From: Oscillospiraceae bacterium
GTDB taxonomy: Bacteria > Bacillota > Clostridia > Saccharofermentanales > Saccharofermentanaceae
Assembly (NCBI GenBank): GCA_902795955.1
Contig: CADBNJ010000310.1
Coordinates: 1-10,708 of the forward strand
Length of the DNA: 10,708 nt
Reading direction: 5' to 3'
How positions within the stretch are numbered: position 1 is the stretch's first letter; each line of letters begins with the position of its first letter. The notes under the pieces were generated by a model that searched no databases, was not told the DNA's origin, and saw only the letters and a list, made by a program, of their open reading frames with translations. The position numbers and the translations under genes were made by a program. This document shows positions 1 through 7,000 of the stretch, in pieces.

Positions 1-360
1 AGGCACAAGATCGTCCCCCACATTTCCCCGAAGAAGACTTGGGAAGGATGCATCGGTGGTGCCGTCGGCTGCGCGGTCTGCGTAATGCTCTACTTCGATC
101 TCGTCGTTTACAAGATCGACAACCTGTCGATCAATATGGCTGTATTCTCGATCGTTACGTTTATCATGGGCTTCCTGATCTCAGTTATGTCACAGATCGG
201 CGACTGGCTTGCCTCACTCATCAAGAGAAGAGTCGGGATCAAGGATTACGGCAAGATCTTCCCCGGCCACGGCGGAATGCTCGACAGATTTGACAGTTCA
301 TTCTTTACCTTGCCCATAGGTCTTCTTATCGCCATTTTTGCCTTACATTTCTTCTCATAA
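1..360 (+). CDS. cdsA: Phosphatidate cytidylyltransferase, C-terminal part
   Basis: An open frame enters from the left edge and ends at TAA 358-360, giving 119 residues, less than half of a usual CdsA (about 260-280). CdsA joins CTP and phosphatidic acid into CDP-diacylglycerol in the membrane, the branch point for phospholipid synthesis. The fragment holds ISPKKTWEG at its residues 8-16. The family signature spans residues 64-99, with KRR at 75-77, KD at 81-82, PGHGG at 88-92 and DRFD at 95-98; these carry the metal- and substrate-binding residues. Hydrophobic stretches at about 20-38, 44-63 and 101-118 look like membrane helices. The next gene, dxr, begins 28 bp after the stop, and a cdsA-dxr pair is common in Bacillota. 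The start and upstream control lie outside the window. The identification is firm. Confidence 0.96.
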   Translation, partial: RHKIVPHISPKKTWEGCIGGAVGCAVCVMLYFDLVVYKIDNLSINMAVFSIVTFIMGFLISVMSQIGDWLASLIKRRVGIKDYGKIFPGHGGMLDRFDSSFFTLPIGLLIAIFALHFFS

Positions 361-374
361 ATAAGGCTAATAAG

Positions 375-382
375 TATATAAT
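375..382 (+). promoter_or_regulatory. Possible -10 element just upstream of dxr
   Basis: The 28-bp gap between cdsA and dxr is AT-rich and contains a perfect TATAAT at 377-382, only 6 bp before the dxr ATG. A sigma-A start about 7 nt downstream would fall on the ATG itself, giving a leaderless mRNA. No convincing -35 hexamer lies 16-18 bp upstream and there is no extended -10 TG, so it may be a chance match in AT-rich spacer. The dxr start also lacks a clear Shine-Dalgarno sequence. Confidence 0.25.
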
Positions 383-388
383 TGTCCT

Positions 389-1567
389 ATGCGCAGATTA
401 TCGATATTAGGTTCAACAGGTTCAATAGGTACGCAGACTCTTGAAGTTGTGCGTCATAATCCGGATGATTTTGAAGTGGTGGCACTTACCTGCTGCCGTG
501 ATACGGACATGCTCCTGAAGCAGATCATTGAATTCACCCCTGACGTGGTCAGCGTCGCTGACAGAAGCAGTGCTGATGAACTCAGAAGCACCATAAGGAC
601 GTCGTATCCTCAGATCAGGACGGAAGTACTGTCCGGCAGAGACGGCAATATTGCCGCTGCAACGGCTGACCGGTGTGATACGGTGGTCGGTGCGATCGTC
701 GGAATAGCAGGCCTGGAGCCTGTCTATCATGCGATACTCAAGGGCAAGGATATCGCGCTTGCCAACAAGGAGACCCTCGTTACGGCCGGAGAGATAATCA
801 TGCCCCTTGTTACGGGTGAGGGCACCCCCGACCTGCTTCCCGTAGACAGTGAACACTGTGCGATATGGCAGTGCCTGTGGGGAGAGAAGAGGGCAAACCT
901 TGACAGGATCCTGATCACTGCATCCGGAGGGCCTTTCAGGGGAAGGAAGCGTGAAGAGCTTGAATCCGTGACACTTGAGCAGGCGCTGGCACACCCTACA
1001 TGGAAGATGGGCGGCAAGATAACGATAGATTCCGCCACGATGATGAACAAAGGTCTTGAGGTAATAGAAGCATCTCATCTGTTCGGGATCGGTACGGACA
1101 GGATAGATGTCGTAGTCCATCCGCAGAGCATCATTCATTCCATGATCAGGCTTCGCGACGGTTCGGTACTGGCGCAGATGGGCAAGCCTTCGATGATACT
1201 GCCGATTATGGTGGCGCTTTACTATCCGGAGAGAGGACCGGAGCTGGTAGAGGATTTTGATCCTTTCGCGGCAGGCGCCAATAATCTGACGTTTGAGCGT
1301 TGTGATACTGATGTGTTCGGACTTGTTAAGCTTGCCTACGATGTGGCGGGAGCAGGCGGACTGCTTCCGACGGTTATGAACGGTGCAAATGAAGTTGCAG
1401 TGTCGCAGTTTCTCTCCGGCAGTTTGGGATTCCTCGACATCGAGAGAACCGTCAAGGAAGTATGCAGCAGGATGTCCGGGGTATCGGGCAGTCTTACGGT
1501 CGATACGATACTTGAGACTGACAGGGAAGCAAGGGACAGGGCTTTGGAAGTAATAAGGGGTTTGTAA
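389..1567 (+). CDS. dxr: 1-deoxy-D-xylulose 5-phosphate reductoisomerase
   Basis: The product has 392 residues, normal for the family. Dxr (IspC) rearranges and reduces 1-deoxy-D-xylulose 5-phosphate to 2-C-methyl-D-erythritol 4-phosphate with NADPH. This is the committed step of the MEP isoprenoid pathway, in the cytoplasm. Visible landmarks are the NADPH loop GSTGSIG at 8-14, ANKETLV at 125-131, and the metal-binding DSEH at 153-156 (D153, E155). SGGPFR follows at 179-184, then the core active-site stretch at 202-224 with HPTWKMG, DSAT and NKGLE (metal ligand E224), and HPQSIIHSM at 244-252. The C-terminal third matches the helical domain. The ATG at 389 fits because the NADPH loop follows within eight residues as expected. 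The upstream sequence has no good ribosome binding site. The stop lies 4 bp before rseP, so the two are probably cotranscribed. ispG, another MEP enzyme, lies one gene further on. No key residue is missing. Confidence 0.98.
   Translation: MRRLSILGSTGSIGTQTLEVVRHNPDDFEVVALTCCRDTDMLLKQIIEFTPDVVSVADRSSADELRSTIRTSYPQIRTEVLSGRDGNIAAATADRCDTVVGAIVGIAGLEPVYHAILKGKDIALANKETLVTAGEIIMPLVTGEGTPDLLPVDSEHCAIWQCLWGEKRANLDRILITASGGPFRGRKREELESVTLEQALAHPTWKMGGKITIDSATMMNKGLEVIEASHLFGIGTDRIDVVVHPQSIIHSMIRLRDGSVLAQMGKPSMILPIMVALYYPERGPELVEDFDPFAAGANNLTFERCDTDVFGLVKLAYDVAGAGGLLPTVMNGANEVAVSQFLSGSLGFLDIERTVKEVCSRMSGVSGSLTVDTILETDREARDRALEVIRGL
1555..1560 (+). promoter_or_regulatory. Ribosome binding site of rseP within the end of dxr
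   Basis: AAGGGG lies in the last codons of dxr, 11 nt before the rseP ATG at 1572. The spacing is at the long end, but it is the only purine-rich match nearby and it supports that start. Confidence 0.5.
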
Positions 1568-1571
1568 TCTT

Positions 1572-2924
1572 ATGAGTATCAGTTTGCTTAGCATTATAGC
1601 TGTCATAATCATTCTCGGCGTGCTCGTGACCATTCATGAGCTAGGCCATTACTGGGTGGCAAGGCTTCTTAAGATAAAGGCTTATGAAGTGTCCATATTC
1701 GTGGGACCGAAGCTCCTTCACTGGAAGCGTAAAGACTGCGAATTCTCGATAAGGTGCATACCTTTCGGCGCTTATGTAAGGTTCACGGAGATCAACGAGA
1801 ACGGCGAGCCTGTCGAAAGCGATGATCCTTCACTCCTGATCAATCAGAAAAGGTGGAAGAGACTTCTCGTCGCGCTTGCGGGTCCGTTCATGAACGTGCT
1901 GCTCGGAGTATTGATCCTCATAATCATGTACACCGTGGCTCCGTTCAATTCTCTTGATATTGCAAGAGCCATGCCTGATTCACAGCTTGCCTCCTCACAG
2001 CAGGCTTTCGAGCCGGGAGATACTGTTGTAGCAGTCAACGGTAATCCCGTCTTCACGTATATCGACTATTACTATGAGGTGGATAACGCAGTAAGACCGA
2101 CTGATACGGTCGTGCTTACGATGAAGTCTCACAGCACGGGCGATAAATACGATATCACGCTTGAACCGGAGATAAGCGAGCGTCCGATGCTCGGTATTAC
2201 AACATACGGCGATGTCTCCAATAAATACAACGGATGGGAGATCGTTGAGGTCAATGAGGATCAGAATAACGGCAAGCCGGTTCTCAAGCCCGGGGATTTC
2301 CTGACATATGTCAACGGTAAATCCGTTGCAGAGGAAGGATTCATGGATTTTCTTCACTCCCAGACGGACGGTGACACACTGAAGCTCAAATATGTGCGCA
2401 ACGGCAAGGAGATGGAGTCAGACTGTGCTTATGTGAAGATGACATATACCAATCAGAGAGGCGTTGTCTTCTTCAGCTATGAAGTTTCAGGTATCAAAGG
2501 ATTCCTCAAGGCATGCTCATATGCCGTTAAGATGCCCGTTACGATCGTCAACGTAAGCGTTAAGGCAATAGGCGATGTGTTCGAGGGCAGGGAGAAAGTC
2601 TACAACATGGTGTCCGGTCCCGTTGGCGTTACGAATGTGGTATCTGATGTCGTGGATGATGTTGACGATTCCGCCGGCGAGAAGATATATACTCTGGCGA
2701 TGCTCAGTGCCATCATCTCCATAGGTCTGGCATTCACGAATCTTCTTCCGATACCGGGACTTGACGGCATACAGATAATCCTTATCATCGTGGAGATGGT
2801 AATGGGAAGACCGTTGTCGAAGAAGGCGGAGAATGTGCTTAATGCCGTAGGATTTGTAATGCTGCTGGCACTTGTGATCTTCGCTTTTGCATCCGATATC
2901 ATAAGGATCATCGTAGAGAGATAA
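1572..2924 (+). CDS. rseP: Site-2 intramembrane zinc metalloprotease (RseP/RasP family) with two PDZ-like regions
   Basis: The product has 450 residues. Family members cut transmembrane segments of anti-sigma factors and signal-peptide remnants inside the membrane. Membrane helix 1 (about 5-20) runs into the zinc motif HELGH at 22-26. The FGAYV stretch near 65-69 and a second helix at about 98-122 follow. Residues 130-290 lie outside the catalytic core and look like two tandem PDZ modules: one around EPGDTVVAVNGNPV (147-160), one around LKPGDFLTYVNGKSV (238-252). SGPVG at 348-352 precedes helix 3 (about 372-390), which ends in NLLPIPGLDG (390-399) with the third zinc ligand D398. Helix 4 is at about 425-442. 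Many Bacillota homologues are near 420 residues with one recognised PDZ, so two would be closer to E. coli RseP. It starts 4 bp after dxr. Its targets cannot be told from the sequence. Confidence 0.95.
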   Translation: MSISLLSIIAVIIILGVLVTIHELGHYWVARLLKIKAYEVSIFVGPKLLHWKRKDCEFSIRCIPFGAYVRFTEINENGEPVESDDPSLLINQKRWKRLLVALAGPFMNVLLGVLILIIMYTVAPFNSLDIARAMPDSQLASSQQAFEPGDTVVAVNGNPVFTYIDYYYEVDNAVRPTDTVVLTMKSHSTGDKYDITLEPEISERPMLGITTYGDVSNKYNGWEIVEVNEDQNNGKPVLKPGDFLTYVNGKSVAEEGFMDFLHSQTDGDTLKLKYVRNGKEMESDCAYVKMTYTNQRGVVFFSYEVSGIKGFLKACSYAVKMPVTIVNVSVKAIGDVFEGREKVYNMVSGPVGVTNVVSDVVDDVDDSAGEKIYTLAMLSAIISIGLAFTNLLPIPGLDGIQIILIIVEMVMGRPLSKKAENVLNAVGFVMLLALVIFAFASDIIRIIVER

Positions 2925-3002
2925 CGTAATTATCAGTTTTGTACCAAATAACGGTCACCTTGTGTGATACTATATTTTTTATACTCTTGGAGGAGATGTG
3001 GA
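2925..3002 (+). promoter_or_regulatory. AT-rich gap before ispG, possible promoter
   Basis: This 78-bp spacer is the longest non-coding stretch in the window and clearly more AT-rich than the genes around it. It holds -10-like hexamers TATATT (2971-2976) and TATACT (2980-2985) and -35-like TTGTAC (2939-2944) and TTGTGT (2960-2965), but no pair has a 16-18 bp spacer. An internal promoter for ispG-polC-priA is plausible, not shown. A small hairpin, TCAC (2955-2958) with GTGA (2964-2967), precedes a six-T run at 2975-2980; it is too weak to call a terminator. Confidence 0.3.
2989..2996 (+). promoter_or_regulatory. Strong ribosome binding site of ispG
   Basis: GGAGGAGA lies 6 nt before the ATG at 3003. 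This fixes the start there rather than at the in-frame GTG at 2964, which has no such site. Confidence 0.85.
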
Positions 3003-4085
3003 ATGACAAGGCATGTGACAAGACAAGTTAACATAAAAGGCGTGACTGTCGGCGGCAACAGCCCTGTCAGGATACAGTCCATGAATAATACTAAGACGGG
3101 CGATGTCAGGGCAACGCTCGACCAGATATTCAGGCTCCGTGACTGCGGGTGTGAGATAACAAGGGTAGCAATACCTGACATGGAGGCTGCGCAGGCGCTG
3201 AAGGAGATAACTGCTGATTCACCTATCCCTGTAGTGGCGGACATACATTTTGACTACCGTCTGGCTATAGAGTCCGCACGGAACGGAGCAGCAAAGATCA
3301 GGATCAACCCGGGGAATATCGGTGGTCCCGACAGAGTGGCCGAGGTTGTCAGAGTATGCAAGGAGATGGGTATTCCGATACGGGTGGGAGTCAATTCCGG
3401 ATCGTGCGAACGGGAACTCGTTGATAAGTACGGCGGTGTTTGCGCACAGGCACTCTGCGAGAGCGCAAGGCGTGCCGTTAAGCTTCTGGAGGATCAGGAT
3501 TTTGAGGATATAGTGATCAGCATCAAGTCCTCGAGTCCGGTGCTTACGATCGACACATACAGGACACTGGCATCGGAGTGCGATTATCCTCTTCACGTAG
3601 GTGTAACCGAGGCCGGTACGATGAAGGAGGGAATCGTCAAGTCGGCTGTCGGAATAGGAACACTGCTCGCCGAAGGTATCGGGGACACGATCAGAGTATC
3701 GCTTACCGATGATCCGACAGAAGAAGTATATGCAGCGATCTCGATCCTGAAGGCTCTGAATCTCAAGACAGGCGGCATCGATTTTGTGTCCTGCCCCACG
3801 TGCGGAAGGACCAAGGTGCCTCTGATCGAGCTGGCAGGCAAGGTCGAAGAGAAGATATCGAGACTGCCTTATGATCTGAAGGTTGCCGTCATGGGGTGTG
3901 CGGTCAACGGACCGGGAGAAGCAAGAGAAGCAGACATAGGTCTTGCCGGCGGAGTCGATGAATTCCTTTTGTTCAGGAAGGGTGAGACGTGCGGCAAGAT
4001 CAGGACCGCGGATATTGACGAAGCTGTTGATGAGTTTGTTAGAGAGGTAATTAGAGTTGGAGAAGAGAAGAGTAAAGCTGACTGA
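3003..4085 (+). CDS. ispG: 4-hydroxy-3-methylbut-2-enyl diphosphate synthase
   Basis: The product has 360 residues, the size of the short bacterial IspG (GcpE) form. It converts 2-C-methyl-D-erythritol 2,4-cyclodiphosphate to HMBPP in the penultimate step of the MEP pathway, using a [4Fe-4S] cluster and an outside electron donor such as ferredoxin or flavodoxin. The N-terminal TIM-barrel half shows VGGNSPVRIQSMNNT at 16-30, VADIHFDY at 78-85, KIRINPGNIG at 98-107 and GVNSGS at 129-134. The cluster domain shows SCPTCGRT at 263-270 (C264, C267) and GCAVNGPGEA at 298-307 (C299, and E306, the glutamate that completes the cluster site in this family). All ligands are present. The ATG at 3003 is chosen because of the strong ribosome binding site. 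The last 29 bp overlap polC in another frame, so the two are almost certainly on one transcript. Confidence 0.98.
   Translation: MTRHVTRQVNIKGVTVGGNSPVRIQSMNNTKTGDVRATLDQIFRLRDCGCEITRVAIPDMEAAQALKEITADSPIPVVADIHFDYRLAIESARNGAAKIRINPGNIGGPDRVAEVVRVCKEMGIPIRVGVNSGSCERELVDKYGGVCAQALCESARRAVKLLEDQDFEDIVISIKSSSPVLTIDTYRTLASECDYPLHVGVTEAGTMKEGIVKSAVGIGTLLAEGIGDTIRVSLTDDPTEEVYAAISILKALNLKTGGIDFVSCPTCGRTKVPLIELAGKVEEKISRLPYDLKVAVMGCAVNGPGEAREADIGLAGGVDEFLLFRKGETCGKIRTADIDEAVDEFVREVIRVGEEKSKAD
4041..4059 (+). promoter_or_regulatory. Ribosome binding site and TTG start of polC
   Basis: AGAGAGG at 4041-4047, inside the end of ispG, lies 9 nt before a TTG at 4057. The next in-frame ATG is at residue 48 of the product, with no comparable site that I noticed. 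TTG is therefore the best start, and a weak initiation codon here would hold PolC output low. Confidence 0.6.
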
Positions 4086-7000
4086 TTTCTTTGAGCAGTA
4101 TCCCGATAACCTTTTCGATGGGCTGAGGGATGTATATATAGAGCGTCTGGATTTCTATGATGATCTGATCAGGATCACTTTGAGCGGACTGGGTCGCATG
4201 AGCGATGACAATGCCCTGGACAGGCTGTATTCGCACATCAGGAGCGTCCTGGATCTTAATGTGCTGATCAGCTTCAATGATCTTGACGAGACTGATGAGG
4301 AATTCCCGGATATCTTCAGGAAGGTCAGGGATTATGTTCTGCTGCGCTTTGATGAATCGGAATGTCAGGGAGCGGCTTTTGCAGGGAATCTTGATTTTGA
4401 CATGGAGGACTGGACGATCGTTATCAGGTGTCCGGAGACTATTAAGATCATGTTCGATGAGCCTGCGATGCGTGAATCTTTTTGTAATGCTTCGTCAGAG
4501 ATATTCGGCGCATTGTTCTGTATTCCTGAATGTAATTCCTATATGGTTGCCGGTGAGGAGTCAGACGGTCAGCAGCAGACGGAGACATCATTCCTTGATG
4601 AAGCGATGGAGATACTGGAGCGTCAGGCCAAGGAAGAACCGGCGAATGACAAAGCCGATAAGAAGGCCAATCCGGCTCCGTCAGGTGACACGTGGGAGGA
4701 GAAGGCCAAGTCGGTCAAGAGCGAGGCCAAGAAGGAATTCAGGGCGTTCAAGAAGAATGCCGATAACAAGATATTCGGTAAGGTCAAGAGCGATGTCCCG
4801 CTCAAGAACATCGATTCTCTTGAGATGGGTGAAGGCACCGTTAACGTCGCCGGCACCGTCATTATCAATGATAAGTTCAGGCTCACCAAATCAGGCAATT
4901 CGGTCATTGCCAAATTCTTTATCTATGACAAGACGGGGGAGATACCGTGCATCGGATTCCTTCAGCCTGCAGATGCCGACATATTCGAATCGAAGATCGG
5001 CGACAAAGGATTCTGCGGACTGCAGGGGACAGTAGAGAGCGTAGACGGTGAACTAGGCCTCAAGATCACCGGAGGATTCGAAGCATCCAAGCCAAAAGGA
5101 CGCGAGGACAATGCACCTTATAAGAGAGTCGAATTACACTGCCACACCAAGATGAGTGATATGGATGCAGTGTCAGAACCGGCCGATGTCATTAAGCTTG
5201 CCGCTTCATTCGGACACAGGGCGTGTGCCGTGACCGATCACGGAGTAGTTCAGGCTTTCCCTGAAGTCTATAACACAATGAAAGACATCAACAAGAAGCG
5301 CGGTGACGACGAGGAGAAGTTCAAGGCTATACTCGGCTGCGAAGGATATCTCGTCGATGACGGCCCGACTATTGTTTACGGACTTCCCCTGAATAAGGAT
5401 GACCTCAGGAGTATCGGTACGTTCGTTACGATCGATATCAAGACGACAGGCGGTGATCCGAACGTGGATACGATGACGGAGTTAACTGCGTCCAAGTACC
5501 GCGTCGTGGGGTACAGGACGAAGGAGATACCTTTCGAGGGGGAGAAGGATGAGGATGCACAGGAATTCTCGGCAAAGGATATCGATACTTCGTTGTGGGA
5601 CCCCGGGGAGATTCCCGAGCAGCTGCGCGATGAGAGTATCAGGGTCGAACCTCTCAAGCCCCATGATAAGATCGGCAGGATAACCGGTCAGGACGGTGAA
5701 GTTATTACACCGGCAGGCATGGAGGAGGTTATTCCCGAGAACATCGTCTTTGAACATGTGGCCGATTTCCATGCCGAGTTCGAAGATGTCATATATCCGG
5801 GCAAGGGAGAACCTTGCGAATCATATTTCCTCATGGGAGAACTCCTTGAGTTCATGGAGCAGGCTTATATCGGAGGAAGGGATATATTCAGGAAGCTCGG
5901 ATTCCTGAGAAGAGCCGGATTCGGACTTAACATCGAGGATCATGTGTATTACAGACACAAGTTCCTTATGCCTGCCATAAGTGTTGAAGATATCATCAGG
6001 TACGGCGGAGTTGAAGGTGATCTGAACAAGTCGGATGATCTTCTTGCCAACTGCAAAGAGGATGCTGATATCATAATCAGATATCTCACGAAGGCGGGAA
6101 CTATCGATCCCGGTCAGATCAACTCAAGTGTCGGTCATCTGTCTGATGAGGACGTCAAGTCGCGTAAGAATTTTGCTTACCATATCATCTTCCTTACGCG
6201 CAACTATACGGGTCTTTACAATCTGTACAGGATCGTATCGGAATCCAATATCGAATTCTTCTCTTTCAGACCGAGAACTCCGAGGAGCAGGCTTAAGTAT
6301 TATTCAAGCGGTCTCATAATAGGCGGCGCATGTGAGCGCGGAGAGATATACAGGAACGTTGTTCAGGTCTATAAGGACTGCGGTAAGGACAGGGATAAGT
6401 GTCTTGATGCACTGGTCAATTCGCAGAAGATGAAGGATATACTTAGCCTTTATGATTATGTCGAGATACAGCCTCTCTGCAATAACATGTTCATGACGAG
6501 GATCAAGCCGAAGCCGGATGAGACGAATTTTGTTCCGCTCAACGGCGACGACATCAAGGTGATCAATGAACTGCTTGTGGAACTGGCAGATGCTTATGAC
6601 ATGCCCTGCTGTGCCACGACGGACTCCCATTTCCTTGAGAAAGATGACGGCAAATACCGCAAGTATCTGCTGATGAGCCAGGGATTTGAGGATGCGGAGA
6701 TGCAGTCAGATCTCTACTTCAGAACAACAGACGAGATGCTCGAGGAATTCTCTTATCTCGGGGAAGAGAAGGCGTTCGAGGTGGTTGTGACCAACACGAA
6801 TAAGTTTGCCGATAAGATACAGTTCGGGATGAAGCCGTTCCCGGACGGTACTTACCCGCCGATCATCGCGCGTGCTGCCGCAGACATCCGCGATATCGTA
6901 TATACCAAGGCTAACAAGATGTACCGCTACAAAGGCGTTCTTAATGAGACTGTTGCCGCCAGGATAGAGAAAGAACTGACCTCGATCATCACGAACGGAT

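Noticed and set aside
9..258. Cluster of nine GATC sites in 250 bp
   Set aside because: Most arise from ATC isoleucine codons, or aspartate/serine-leucine junctions, following G-ending codons in cdsA; the density falls in later genes, so codon preference explains it better than a functional site cluster.
39..293. Out-of-frame + strand frame of 84 codons within cdsA
   Set aside because: The cdsA frame across the same bases carries the full family signature; this one is a shadow.
422..1633. Long open frame (403 codons) on the - strand opposite dxr
   Set aside because: It lies fully against a clear dxr and the start of rseP, its translation has no recognisable domain and is rich in Arg, His and Cys as expected of a shadow frame, and no - strand ribosome binding site or gene neighbour supports it.
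2955..2980. Hairpin plus T-run as a terminator after rseP
   Set aside because: The stem is only 4 bp (5 with a G-U pair) and the T-run is separated from it by several bases, so it is not a credible intrinsic terminator.
2964..3002. Upstream in-frame GTG as the ispG start
   Set aside because: The strong GGAGGAGA site sits between this GTG and the ATG at 3003, and the conserved family sequence begins after 3003.
4277..5035. Out-of-frame + strand frame of 252 codons within polC
   Set aside because: Arg/Ser-rich translation with no domain, overlapping the N-terminal region of polC that reads well in its own frame.
5410..6096. Intein or inserted mobile element explaining the extra length of PolC
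   Set aside because: No Cys/Ser splice start, no His-Asn splice end, no homing nuclease motif and no change in base use. Hand alignment follows the exonuclease domain across the whole stretch.
5410..6096. Sequencing error or compensated frameshift creating the odd exonuclease motifs
   Set aside because: Flanking and internal segments align in one frame, and the changed residues are at separate places about 330 to 600 bases apart with readable family context around each.
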